DNA of 64,000 bases, from positions 28,104 to 92,103 of the forward strand of contig CADBHB010000002.1 in the NCBI GenBank assembly GCA_902794395.1, given 5' to 3'. This document shows, in pieces, positions 34,359-42,687 of this stretch; position 1 is the stretch's first letter; every line of letters starts with the position of its first letter. Below the pieces are notes generated by a model. That model made no database searches. It worked only from the letters and a program-made list of their open reading frames with translations, and had not been told where the DNA came from. The DNA is from an uncultured Ruminococcus sp. (GTDB lineage: Bacteria; Bacillota; Clostridia; Oscillospirales; Acutalibacteraceae). A program made the position numbers and the translations under genes.

Positions 34359-34441
34359 ACGTAGGTATGAAATTACCGTAGAATATAATATACCATAACG
34401 GGAGGTTTATAATTCCTAAAACGAAATTTAGGAAAAATATT

Positions 34442-34786
34442 TTAGTTGAGTCCCAGCGAGATGGAGATGGCGTTATTGATCGCGGTCATTGATCGTTCGT
34501 CTACCGTGCCCATTTTTTCGCGCAGGCGGCGCTTGTCGATGGTGCGCATCTGTTCAAGCAGCACCACGCTGTCCTTTGACAGTCCGGCGGTGTGCGCGTA
34601 AAGAGGGATGTGAGTGGGCAGCTTGGCTTTGGACTGCTGGCTGGTTATGGCGGCGGCTATGACCGTGGGGCTGAATCGGTTGCCGACGTTATTTTGCACG
34701 ATAAGTACAGGCCGCACGCCTCCCTGCTCCGAACCCACCACGGGGCTCAAGTCCGCATAATAAATGTCTCCGCGTTTTATATTCAA
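34442..34786 (-). CDS. mazF: MazF/PemK-family endoribonuclease toxin
   Basis: This protein of about 114 residues is a MazF/NdoA-type toxin: [27 protein letters not shown] at the N terminus, an [16 protein letters not shown] loop, [12 protein letters not shown] and ISISLGLN at the end. Such enzymes cut single-stranded mRNA at short motifs. A TTG at 34786, 10 bases after GGAG, gives MNIKRG; a GTG three codons earlier is also possible. No MazE-like antitoxin gene precedes it, and the upstream neighbour is a lipoprotein. In clostridia the toxin is often paired with alr, which is absent here. Confidence 0.9.
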   Translation of the reverse strand: MNIKRGDIYYADLSPVVGSEQGGVRPVLIVQNNVGNRFSPTVIAAAITSQQSKAKLPTHIPLYAHTAGLSKDSVVLLEQMRTIDKRRLREKMGTVDERSMTAINNAISISLGLN

Positions 34787-34882
34787 GGCTTTCACGCTCC
34801 AAAAATGTTCTGTCTGTATTCTTGCCCGCTTTCGGGCTTTTATTCTATACTACATATTATTTTTGAAACGCGCGGAGGTGAA

Positions 34883-35395
34883 CTATTCGCCGAGCGGCGC
34901 GGCATGGCAAAACGTGAGCGTACAGCCGAGGTCGGGTGCTAAGAGCGTTTTCGGATAACCCGCGCTGTCGCAGGTGAGTACGCAGTCGATGCCGCCGACG
35001 CGCAGGAGCAGCTCGTTTTTGCCGCTGCCCTGACGGTAATCGCCCGCGGCGACGGCTCTGAAAACGCCTCGCAGCAAAGCGGGCAGGCTGTCGGGCGGCA
35101 GACACGCCTCGTCGGCGGAGGCGGAAAAGCCCTTGCAGCCGAATGTGAGCGAGCTGTCCCTGTAGGAAAACCTCGCGTCGCACAGCGACGGCGGGCGGCT
35201 GAATGTGACAGAGCATAGCCCCCGGCGGCTGCCCGAAAGCTCCCCTTCGAGCTCAAGTCCGCGGTATTCCCCTTGAAAGGACGCGGTGAAGTCGGTAACG
35301 GGCGCCGCTTTCGCACCATGTCTGCCGCAGCCGCAGCACAGCACAGTGACCACGGAAAAAAAGACACATAACAGCTTCAAAACCTTGGCGACCAT
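34883..35395 (-). CDS. Hypothetical lipoprotein
   Basis: The 170-residue product has a signal with lipobox-like CCGCGRH near residue 21-25 and is predicted to be exported and lipid-anchored. The mature part is rich in beta strands (FTASFQGEYRGLELEGELSG, LCSVTFSRPPSLCDARFSY) with a run of paired cysteines. The start follows AAGGAGG. I recognise no family beyond small clostridial lipoproteins; similar proteins often neighbour mazF and alr. Function unknown. Confidence 0.7.
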   Translation of the reverse strand: MVAKVLKLLCVFFSVVTVLCCGCGRHGAKAAPVTDFTASFQGEYRGLELEGELSGSRRGLCSVTFSRPPSLCDARFSYRDSSLTFGCKGFSASADEACLPPDSLPALLRGVFRAVAAGDYRQGSGKNELLLRVGGIDCVLTCDSAGYPKTLLAPDLGCTLTFCHAAPLGE

Positions 35396-35646
35396 AGAGC
35401 ACCTCCTTGTTTTGTTCTATTATATGTCTGAAAGCACTGAAAAATCACCCGCGACGCATATGACGTTTTCCTCTATAGCTGCATTTTCCAAAGGCGGGCC
35501 GATGCAACGTTCCGTTGCCCGCCGTTGATGGAGCTTTATGTAAACGCTAAGTCATCCAAAGGCGGAGAAAGCGCCCACCGGCGCTCGTTCATGACATGCT
35601 AAAGCAATTCCCGCCCGACTCCTAAAAGTCAGGCGGGAAATCATTT
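35396..35646. other. Intergenic region with hairpins and a shared 16-base motif
   Basis: No gene is visible. GGCGGGC..CAACG-TTC-CGTTG-CCCGCC (35491-35524) forms a hairpin. AGCGCCCACCGGCGCT at 35570-35585 is the reverse complement of a motif at 22316-22331. TTCCCGCC..GGCGGGAA (35609-35641) forms a stem downstream of the NAD(P)HX dehydratase gene, a probable terminator. Confidence 0.5.
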
Positions 35647-36510
35647 TTATACACATTCCCGAAACGCGTTCGGTAATTCATCGATGATGTCGCTCGGCAG
35701 CATGGAGATTTTCCCCAGCCGTTTGGCGGCGAGGTCGCCTGCCAGTCCGTGGAGATACACCGCGGCGGCGGCGCAGTTGAAGGGAGCCTTGCCCTGTGCG
35801 AGGAGGGCGGCGCAAATGCCGGCGAGCACGTCGCCGCTGCCGCCTGTTGCCATGCCGCTGTTGCCCGTGGTGTTGAGCAGGGCGCGTCCGCTTGGAGCGG
35901 CGATGACGGTGCCTGCGCCCTTGAGCACGGTTATTACATTATACCGCGCGGCGAACTCACGCGCGGTCTTGGCGCGGTCGGCGTTGACCTCCTTGGCGGT
36001 AACGCCGAGAAGCCTGCCCATTTCTGCGGGGTGAGGCGTGATGACGACGGGAGCCTTTGCCTGTCTGAGCACAGACGGGTCGTCGGCAATACAGTTGAGC
36101 GCGTCGGCATCCAGCAGCATTGGGCGCTCAAAGGAGAGCAGCAGCCGTCTTACCAGCGCGCGGGTGTCGTCGCAGACGGACAGCCCGCAGCCCATAAGCA
36201 GGGCGTCGGCGTCCTGCACAAGCAGGAAGTCCGCGTTATCGGCGGCTGTTTTTCCGTCGCAGTTTTCCCTTAACGGCAGATATACGCTTTCGGGCACGCG
36301 GCACGCAGCGATGGGATATACGCTTCGGGGCAGGGCGCATTTGAGCAGCCCCACGCCGCTGCGCAGCGCCGCTAAGCTGCTGAGTACGGCGGCGCCTGCC
36401 ATGCCGTAGCTGCCGCATACGCTCAGCAGTGTGCCCATAGTGCCCTTGTGAGCGTCGTCGGGTCGGTCGCCGACGGCTCGAAGAACAAAGTTTTTATCGG
36501 TACGTTCCAT
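35647..36510 (-). CDS. nnrD: ADP-dependent (S)-NAD(P)H-hydrate dehydratase
   Basis: The 287-residue ribokinase-like enzyme repairs hydrated NAD(P)H. It has the family signatures KGTMGTLLSVCGSYGMAGAA (substrate/ATP region), TPHPAEMGRLL (about 157) and NSGMATGGSGDVLAG (about 216). The N-terminal epimerase domain found in most bifunctional bacterial proteins is missing. The protein therefore performs only the dehydration step, and an epimerase may be encoded elsewhere. The start is at the end of a run from the DUF6106-like gene; no strong ribosome site is visible. Confidence 0.93.
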   Translation of the reverse strand: MERTDKNFVLRAVGDRPDDAHKGTMGTLLSVCGSYGMAGAAVLSSLAALRSGVGLLKCALPRSVYPIAACRVPESVYLPLRENCDGKTAADNADFLLVQDADALLMGCGLSVCDDTRALVRRLLLSFERPMLLDADALNCIADDPSVLRQAKAPVVITPHPAEMGRLLGVTAKEVNADRAKTAREFAARYNVITVLKGAGTVIAAPSGRALLNTTGNSGMATGGSGDVLAGICAALLAQGKAPFNCAAAAVYLHGLAGDLAAKRLGKISMLPSDIIDELPNAFRECV

Positions 36511-36513
36511 AGC

Positions 36514-37047
36514 TTATTTCTTTTTATAATAGGTTTTCAGCAGGACGTCCTTATTGACATAGGGCTTCATCGCCTGCATGATGGTATCGTTGGGGTTGAA
36601 CACCAGCATACACTTGCCGTAAGCCGGCTCGGTAAATACGGCATAGGTGTTTATCTCGGTGTCGTTGGGATTTTTCGCCGCGAGATACACCTTGCGGAAC
36701 GCCATGTTTTTTATCTCGCTGTCGCCGACTTCAATGCGCTCGATGTCGCGGATGTTGATTCGGCAAACGCGTTTGCGCTTGCGCAGCGAAATGATCTTGG
36801 CGATGTCGAGGACGTCGCCGTTGACGGCGTACTCAAACTCTACCTTTTGCAGAGAAAAGATGTACCAGACGACGTAGACACCTCCTATGAATATAAAAAA
36901 ACCCACCAGCGCCAGATAAAACACATAGCGCGCGAAGAATACGAAGGTCAGCGGAATGACGAACAACAAGATAACCGAAATGATCTTGATGACCAGCGAC
37001 TTGGCGGTTTTGTCGCGCTTGACCACCTGTTCAATAAAGCCTTCCAT
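36514..37047 (-). CDS. Membrane protein with PH-like domain (DUF6106-like)
   Basis: The 177-residue protein has two transmembrane segments at about 20-40 and 43-66, followed by a cytoplasmic beta-rich domain that resembles a bacterial PH fold (VEFEYAVNGDVLDIAKI, RKRVCRINIRDIERIEV, AYGKCMLVFNPNDTIMQAM). I assign it to the DUF6106-like group tentatively. The ATG follows AAAAGGAGC. It lies 3 bases upstream of nnrD, so the two are co-transcribed. Function unknown. Confidence 0.6.
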   Translation of the reverse strand: MEGFIEQVVKRDKTAKSLVIKIISVILLFVIPLTFVFFARYVFYLALVGFFIFIGGVYVVWYIFSLQKVEFEYAVNGDVLDIAKIISLRKRKRVCRINIRDIERIEVGDSEIKNMAFRKVYLAAKNPNDTEINTYAVFTEPAYGKCMLVFNPNDTIMQAMKPYVNKDVLLKTYYKKK

Positions 37048-37123
37048 AGTTAAAGCTCCTTTTTCTGAGATTCCTGTCTATTGTAACATATCGGCGCCGA
37101 AATTTCAACAAGGCGTTTGCGCC

Positions 37124-39595
37124 CTATGGTAAAGGGAGTTGAGCGCCCCTCACCTTGCGCACCGCTTTTTCTATCTCGGCGGCGACCGAGGCGTCCTCAA
37201 ACACGCTGACATAACCTTGTATAGCCTGCGCCTTGGCGTATAGCACGCCCGCGCGGCGGTAGACAAAGATACGCGCCTCGCGCTTGCCGTTTTTCGCCTC
37301 CTGAATAGTATTGGCGCCCGCAGAATTGCCGTCGAGGGCTATGACCACCGACGGTCGGCGCTTGAATATCTCATAGGCAAAGCTCTTGTAAAGTCCCATG
37401 CGGGTCGGCTCAATCGACACCCTCACCCCTGCCCCGCTTTGCCTTATGCGGCGGGCTTCGTAGGGTGTGATGAGAGTAGGCACGATGGCGAATATCTCAA
37501 ACCTGCCGCGGGCAAGCTCTGTAAGAGCGCGCTCGTAGCCCGTGAGGCGGTTGCCTATGACGAAGCAGACCTCCTCGGGGTCGAGCCGCCGCGTCAGCTC
37601 GCCCAGCAGCTCAAGCAGCTGAGGCTTGGTGCGGGTTGCGTGACGGCTGCTGTTGAAGCTGCCTCCCAGCAGGATGACGGGCACCTTGCCCGGGGGTATC
37701 TCACGTATCTGCTCACGCAGGCAGACGGCGCTGTCGAGCTTGCCCGCGGAGAGCGCCTCGCTTTGCGGGGCGGCGGTCATAAGCTCTATCCGCCGCCTCA
37801 GATAGGCTTGCGTGTCCTCACCTGCAAGGCGGCTGAATCTCTCCTTCTTCTCGCGGAACACTCGGCGGCTCTCGCGCAGGATGTCGTCCTCGGCGGCGCG
37901 CATGGCGCACATATCCTCGTAGGACAGCTCCAGCAGGCGCTCCAGCGCAAGCTGCTCGTCAATGGAATCGGTGCCGTATATAGCGCCTCCGTCGGTGCCC
38001 TGCACACAGTAAACGCCGCTGTGCAGGTACTGCTTGAGCGGATGGCGGTCAAGGGCGGTGAGGTTGTTGAGGCGGACATTTGAGGTGAGCTGGAACTCCA
38101 GCACGACCTCGCTTTCTATCAGGTCGCTTATTAGCTGCCGCCCCTTTTTGGAGTTGAGATTGGCGGTGTACAGCCCGTGACCTATGCGCAGCCGAGGCAT
38201 AGACTGCCCCTCGGAGAGCGAGGCGCGCACACAGGCAAGGGAGTTTGCGACGTTGTCGCGCAGGCTGTCGTTTTCGCCCGCATGGATGCGCAGCACAAAG
38301 CCCTCGTTCTCACCCGCTATCGCCACCAGCTCCTTCAAAACAGGCTGCAGCTCGCGGATGTCGTTGATCTCCTCGCCGATGATGTCGCTGCCCGCCACAT
38401 ATGGGTCGGCGGCTACCGCGCGTATTACGCCCAGCATGCTCTGCACGTCCTCGCGGACGGCTGCCTTTTCGCGGACGATGGTTAGGGGTATGCGGCGTAT
38501 CGCCGCCAAAAAGCGCAGCATAACACCTGTTTCGCGGGTCACGGCAGGCATGACGCTGTGAACCTCTCCCAGCATTTTTGCCGCGCCCTCGGGCTTTACG
38601 AGGGTGGTGTCGGATATTTCGGCGTAACGCACGCCGCGACGCTTAAGGCTTCGGGCTATCCACAGCAGCTTGTTTTGGAACAGCGTAAGGCTTTTATAGG
38701 CAGGCGTTTCGGCGTCGCGCTGCATCTGCTCCACCGCCTCGACGATGTCGCGGTCGGGGATGGCGCGCACGTTTTTAAGGCTGACGCGCGTGTCGAAGGG
38801 CTGACCCTTTGAAAACACATAGCGGTAGAGATATACCTTTTCGAGGTTGGTAAACACCGCCTGACCGTCCTTTAGGATGGTGAGCGAGGCGCGGATGCGC
38901 GGCAGGTTGAAGGCTGCGTTTTCGAGGTTGCCGAGTATTAGGTCGGCAAAGTTTATAAAGGTGTTGTCGTCTATTTTTCGGGCAAGGTACTTGCCGCTGA
39001 GCGGCGCGTCCTTAAAGAGAGCCGCGACCTCGCGGCGCTGCCGCTCGAGCATGGCGGTCTGAGCCTCGGTACAGCGCAGGCGCAGCTTTTTCACGTAGTA
39101 CAGCGGATAGCGTATCTGGTGAAAGATGCCCAGCGAGATGAGTATATCCGCGTCGAGATTGGCGTTCATGTGGGTGTGCAGGTCGGTGCGAAACTTGTAC
39201 TCGCGGCGGATGTAGGTCTTTACCAGCGTTTTGCGCACGTCAAGACGGTAGTCCTTGGTTTGGCTCATAAGAGTTTTGGAGATCGCGGGGATGTACGCCT
39301 TGCGCTCTATCGCGCCGTCCGGGTAGATGTTGGCTACCTTGGTGTCTGCCAGCCGCAGCACATATACCTCGCGGTTGCGCTCGTCGATGTAGCAGGGCAC
39401 CTCGCCGCGGATGACCTTCAGCCCGTCCGCGCCTGTAGAGAGCGGCAGACCGCAGAGCCGCGCGAGATTGGTGATGAGATTGCCCTTCGCGTGGTTGGGA
39501 GTGCGCAGCAAATAGCGCAGCTCGCCTTCCGTCATTTCCAGCTCGATTATTATGTCCTTTTCCTTGTCCAGATAAAAAGTGCCGAAATACGCCAT
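37124..39595 (-). CDS. Adenosine-deaminase-like protein with a C-terminal Rossmann-like (SLOG-type) domain
   Basis: The 823-residue protein has an unassigned N-terminal region (1-135), then an amidohydrolase core with adenosine-deaminase motifs: TDLHTHMNAN (about 137), RIHAGEN (about 420), RIGHGLY (about 450) and the QGTDGGAIYGTD aspartate region (about 510). About 280 residues separate the HxH and HAGE motifs, more than in ordinary deaminases. The C-terminal 200 residues look like a separate nucleotide-binding domain (VILLGGSFNSSRHATRTK, ALDGNSAGANTIQEAKNGK), possibly SLOG/LOG-like. It is probably cytoplasmic. The substrate is unknown; a purine or modified nucleotide is likely. Confidence 0.7.
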   Translation of the reverse strand: MAYFGTFYLDKEKDIIIELEMTEGELRYLLRTPNHAKGNLITNLARLCGLPLSTGADGLKVIRGEVPCYIDERNREVYVLRLADTKVANIYPDGAIERKAYIPAISKTLMSQTKDYRLDVRKTLVKTYIRREYKFRTDLHTHMNANLDADILISLGIFHQIRYPLYYVKKLRLRCTEAQTAMLERQRREVAALFKDAPLSGKYLARKIDDNTFINFADLILGNLENAAFNLPRIRASLTILKDGQAVFTNLEKVYLYRYVFSKGQPFDTRVSLKNVRAIPDRDIVEAVEQMQRDAETPAYKSLTLFQNKLLWIARSLKRRGVRYAEISDTTLVKPEGAAKMLGEVHSVMPAVTRETGVMLRFLAAIRRIPLTIVREKAAVREDVQSMLGVIRAVAADPYVAGSDIIGEEINDIRELQPVLKELVAIAGENEGFVLRIHAGENDSLRDNVANSLACVRASLSEGQSMPRLRIGHGLYTANLNSKKGRQLISDLIESEVVLEFQLTSNVRLNNLTALDRHPLKQYLHSGVYCVQGTDGGAIYGTDSIDEQLALERLLELSYEDMCAMRAAEDDILRESRRVFREKKERFSRLAGEDTQAYLRRRIELMTAAPQSEALSAGKLDSAVCLREQIREIPPGKVPVILLGGSFNSSRHATRTKPQLLELLGELTRRLDPEEVCFVIGNRLTGYERALTELARGRFEIFAIVPTLITPYEARRIRQSGAGVRVSIEPTRMGLYKSFAYEIFKRRPSVVIALDGNSAGANTIQEAKNGKREARIFVYRRAGVLYAKAQAIQGYVSVFEDASVAAEIEKAVRKVRGAQLPLP

Positions 39596-39747
39596 AAGCC
39601 CCTCCCGCTTCAGGTTATTGATACTATAATAGCAAAAACGGGAGAAAATGTCCAGTGATTCGAGCGCGGTTTACCGCGATTGAAAATTTTTAACGGACAG
39701 ACCTAAAAAGCAGTCGCCGCTCCGTGAATCGTACGGTGTTGCCTAAA

Positions 39748-39772
39748 AAACAAAAGCGCCCGAAGGCGCTTT
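39748..39772. terminator. Hairpin between the deaminase-like and ridA genes
   Basis: AAAGCGCC, CGAA and GGCGCTTTG form a short perfect stem followed on the plus strand by TC; it may serve as a terminator for the ridA gene on the minus strand. Confidence 0.5.
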
Positions 39773-39826
39773 GTCATGGCGGCGCCGCGCTGTTAACGGC
39801 GCGCGCCTGAATGATGCGGTATAACT

Positions 39827-40198
39827 TTAAACCTCCGCGATGACCTCTACCTCTACCAGCACATTCTTGGGCAGAGATTTGACCGCTACGCAGGAGCGCG
39901 CGGGCTTTGAGGTGAAGTAGGTGCCGTAAACGGCGTTAAACGCAGCAAAATCGCCCATATCCGCAAGGAAGCAGACGGTTTTTACCGCTTTGTCAAGCGA
40001 GCTGCCGGACGCTTCGAGAACGCTTTTGAGGTTTTTGCAGACCTGCTCGGTCTGAGCCTCGATGGTGGTCGCTTCGACCTCGCCGGTGGCGGGATCGATG
40101 GCTATCTGACCCGAGGTGAACACCAGTCCGTTGACCTTCATCGCCTGTGAGTAGGGTCCGATGGCGTCGGGAGCGCTTCTTGTATACACTTTTTCCAT
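39827..40198 (-). CDS. ridA: RidA-family enamine/imine deaminase
   Basis: The protein has 123 residues from ATG 40198, after AGGAGGAATTATT. It matches the RidA family (IGPYSQAMKVNGLVFTSGQIAIDPATGEV, QVCKNLKSVLEASG, SKPARSCVAVKSLPKNVLVEVEVIA). The conserved arginine of the active site is in KPARSC. RidA hydrolyses reactive 2-aminoacrylate or 2-aminocrotonate produced by PLP enzymes such as threonine deaminase. Its gene follows ilvA by 17 bases, so the two products act in sequence. Confidence 0.95.
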   Translation of the reverse strand: MEKVYTRSAPDAIGPYSQAMKVNGLVFTSGQIAIDPATGEVEATTIEAQTEQVCKNLKSVLEASGSSLDKAVKTVCFLADMGDFAAFNAVYGTYFTSKPARSCVAVKSLPKNVLVEVEVIAEV

Positions 40199-40215
40199 AA
40201 TAATTCCTCCTAGTA

Positions 40216-41409
40216 TCAAACCAGTTTAAAGCCCGCGCCCGTGAGCGCCTCGGTGATTTGGCGCACATGGTCAAAGTTGCGGGTTTCTATTACGATGCGC
40301 AGGTATGCCGCGGTGACGTCGCTGCCCTCGCCGGCTCTTTCGTGGTGCACGGAGATGACATTGGCGCCCAGGTCGGCGATGATCTTGGACACCGCCACCA
40401 GCTGACCGGGCTTATCCTGCAGCTCGATGCACAGGGTCTGCTGTCTGCCCGAGCGCAGCAGTCCGCGCTTGATAACGCGGTTGAGGATGGTTACGTCGAT
40501 GTTGCCGCCCGAAACTATGCACACAACCTTTTTGCCCTTGACGGGGAGCTTGTCAAACATGACCGCCGCCAAAGGAGCGGCGCCGGCGCCCTCGGACACC
40601 ATCTTCTGCGACTCGATCAGCGCCAGGATCGCCGAGGCGATCTCGTCATCGGACACCGTTACGATGTCGTCTACATATTTTTGGATATATTGGAAGGTAT
40701 GCTCACCCGGCTCCTTTACCTGGATGCCGTCGGCGATGGTTGAAACCTTTTCCAGACGGACGGGCTTGCCCTGCTTGACGGACTCGACCATCGAGGGAGC
40801 GCCCTCTGCCTGAACGCCGTATACCTTTATGCTGGGGTTGAGGTTCTTGATGGCGCAGGCGACGCCCGAAAGCAGTCCGCCGCCGCCGATAGCCGCTACC
40901 ACAGCGTCAACGTCGGGCATTTCGTTGAGGATCTCCAAACCGATGGTGCCCTGACCCGCTATGACGTTTTCGTCGTCAAAGGGATGGATGAAGGTGTAGT
41001 TCTTCTCGTCGCGCAGACGCAGCGCCTCGTTGTAGGCGTCGTCATACACGCCAGGCACCATGCAGAGATCGGCGCCGTAGTGCTTGGTCGCCTCGACCTT
41101 GGAGATGGGCGCGCCGTCCGGCAGACAGATCAGCGACTTTATCCCGTATTTTGTGGCGGCGAGCGCCACGCCCTGCGCGTGATTTCCCGCCGAGCAGGCG
41201 ATAACTCCGCGCGCCTTTTCTTCGTCGGAGAGCTGGGAGATCTTGTAGCCCGAGCCCCTGACCTTGAAGGAGCCTGTGATTTGCAGATTCTCAGGCTTCA
41301 AATACACCTCGCAGCTGTCGGTGATGCCCGTCGTCCTGACCAGATTGGTGGGTCGGATGACGTCCTTGAGCACATAGGAGGCGTGATAAATTTTGTCCAG
41401 TGTAAGCAT
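40216..41409 (-). CDS. ilvA: Threonine ammonia-lyase with ACT domain
   Basis: The 397-residue PLP enzyme deaminates threonine to 2-oxobutanoate. Motifs are the PLP-lysine region GSFKVRGSGYKIS (Lys near 50), SAGNHAQGVALAA (about 74), GGGGLLSGVA (about 178) and CIVSGGNID (about 310). The last 75 residues form an ACT domain (QTLCIELQDKPGQLVAVSKII), which suggests allosteric control by an amino acid. The length fits the clostridial ilvA/tdcB type with one ACT domain. RidA is encoded downstream. Confidence 0.94.
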   Translation of the reverse strand: MLTLDKIYHASYVLKDVIRPTNLVRTTGITDSCEVYLKPENLQITGSFKVRGSGYKISQLSDEEKARGVIACSAGNHAQGVALAATKYGIKSLICLPDGAPISKVEATKHYGADLCMVPGVYDDAYNEALRLRDEKNYTFIHPFDDENVIAGQGTIGLEILNEMPDVDAVVAAIGGGGLLSGVACAIKNLNPSIKVYGVQAEGAPSMVESVKQGKPVRLEKVSTIADGIQVKEPGEHTFQYIQKYVDDIVTVSDDEIASAILALIESQKMVSEGAGAAPLAAVMFDKLPVKGKKVVCIVSGGNIDVTILNRVIKRGLLRSGRQQTLCIELQDKPGQLVAVSKIIADLGANVISVHHERAGEGSDVTAAYLRIVIETRNFDHVRQITEALTGAGFKLV

Positions 41410-41568
41410 TTTGAACCCTTCTTTTCATAATCATACTCCCCTATTTTATACCAATTGCTCCAAGAAATCAAGTATTTGTTCCGCAAGACGGAAAAAGGCG
41501 CAAAAAGCGGTTGAAGTTTGCTGAGTTTTATGGTATATTTGATATATATTTGTTTAGGAGTGATAAGG

Positions 41569-41934
41569 GTGCAGTTAAAAGAATCGGGAGAAATGTACCT
41601 TGAAACAATATTGGTTTTGAGTCACAAAAAGGGCTTTGTGCGCTCCATAGACGTCTGCGAGGAGATGGGCTACTCAAAGCCCAGCGTCAGCCGTGCCGTG
41701 GGACTGCTTAAGGAAGGCGGCTATCTTACCGTCGGCAAGGACGGCGGTCTTACCCTCACCGAAGCGGGTCTGGAGGTCGCCGAGCGCACCTACGAGCGCC
41801 ACACCGTGCTGAGCGAGCTGTTTTTAAAGCTGGGCGTCAGCGAAAAGCAAGCCGTGGCGGACGCCTGCAAGATAGAGCACGTAGTAAGCACCGAAACCTT
41901 CGCGGCGCTAAAGGAGCTAAACCAAAAGCTTTAG
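41569..41934 (+). CDS. DtxR/MntR-like metal-dependent transcriptional regulator
   Basis: The GTG at 41569 gives 121 residues, with AGGAG upstream; the open frame begins 17 codons earlier in the AT-rich promoter region. The winged-helix domain reads SGEMYLETILVLSHKKGFVRSIDVCEEMGYSKPSVSRAV, and the dimerisation helix includes HTVLSELFLKLGVSE and CKIEHVVS. This is the DtxR family's N-terminal two-thirds. It lacks the SH3-like C-terminal domain found in longer members. It probably binds Mn2+ or Fe2+. Its target is not obvious here. Confidence 0.85.
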   Translation: MQLKESGEMYLETILVLSHKKGFVRSIDVCEEMGYSKPSVSRAVGLLKEGGYLTVGKDGGLTLTEAGLEVAERTYERHTVLSELFLKLGVSEKQAVADACKIEHVVSTETFAALKELNQKL

Positions 41935-41978
41935 GCGCCGCCGGATTAACCTATCCACCAAGCTAAGGATGTGATGAA

Positions 41979-42554
41979 ATGATAGTACTTGCCTCCAATT
42001 CCCCAAGACGCAAGGAGCTGCTGCGGCTTATCTGCCCCAGCTTTGTAATAGAGCCCGCCGACATTGACGAGAGCGTCAGCGAAAACCTGTCGCTCGCGGA
42101 GATACCTGCGTATCTCGCGCGAAAAAAGGCGGCACACATACACCAAAAACACCCCGACGACATCGTGATAGGCTGCGATACGGGTGTGTTCATCAACAAT
42201 ATGATGATCGGCAAGCCCAGCTCAGACCAGAGCGCGTTTGAGATATTGAAGCTGCTCTCGGGCAAGACGCACAAGGTAGTAACGGGCTGCGCGATTTTCA
42301 AAGGCGAGCAGGAGCTTGTCTTTTCGCAGGTGACCGAGGTGGAGTTTTATCCCCTGACCGACGAGGAGATACGCGCCTACATAGCCACGGGAGAGCCTGC
42401 CGACAAGGCGGGTGCTTACGGCATACAGGGCAAAGGCGCCCTGCTGGTAAAGCAGATCAAGGGCGACTACAACAACGTGGTGGGACTGCCCGTAGCGCTG
42501 CTGAGCAAGAAGCTGAAGGAGCTTGATTTGCCCGAAAGCGACGATACCCTTTGA
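41979..42554 (+). CDS. maf: Maf-family nucleotide pyrophosphatase
   Basis: The 191-residue protein matches Maf: ASNSPRRKELL near the N terminus, DTGVFINN (the aspartate region, about 68-75), IGKP, SGKTHKVVTGCAI, and GKGALLVKQIKGDYNNVVGLP at the C terminus. Maf proteins hydrolyse dTTP, UTP or modified nucleotides and help to restrict division in sporulating Firmicutes. The ATG follows AAGGATG, and the gene lies 44 bases after the DtxR-like gene in the same direction. Confidence 0.93.
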   Translation: MIVLASNSPRRKELLRLICPSFVIEPADIDESVSENLSLAEIPAYLARKKAAHIHQKHPDDIVIGCDTGVFINNMMIGKPSSDQSAFEILKLLSGKTHKVVTGCAIFKGEQELVFSQVTEVEFYPLTDEEIRAYIATGEPADKAGAYGIQGKGALLVKQIKGDYNNVVGLPVALLSKKLKELDLPESDDTL

Positions 42555-42591
42555 AGGTCAAAACCGTAAATAACTGATTTTTAAAGCTGAA

Positions 42592-42640
42592 AAATGCATC
42601 TTACCGCCTTGAAAACGCAACTTGGCGGTAGATGCCTTTT
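42592..42640 (+). terminator. Terminator after maf
   Basis: GCATCTTACCGCC and GGCGGTAGATGC form a long stem around TTGAAAACGCAACTT, followed by CTTTTCTTTTT. Confidence 0.7.
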
Positions 42641-42687
42641 CTTTTTGCGCGCCGTGTGCTAAGATAAGCGTGTGAGGTGAACAGAAC

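Noticed and set aside
37124-39595. RADAR defence system
   Set aside because: The deaminase-like protein is alone; no RdrA-type AAA ATPase or accessory membrane protein lies within the flanking genes.
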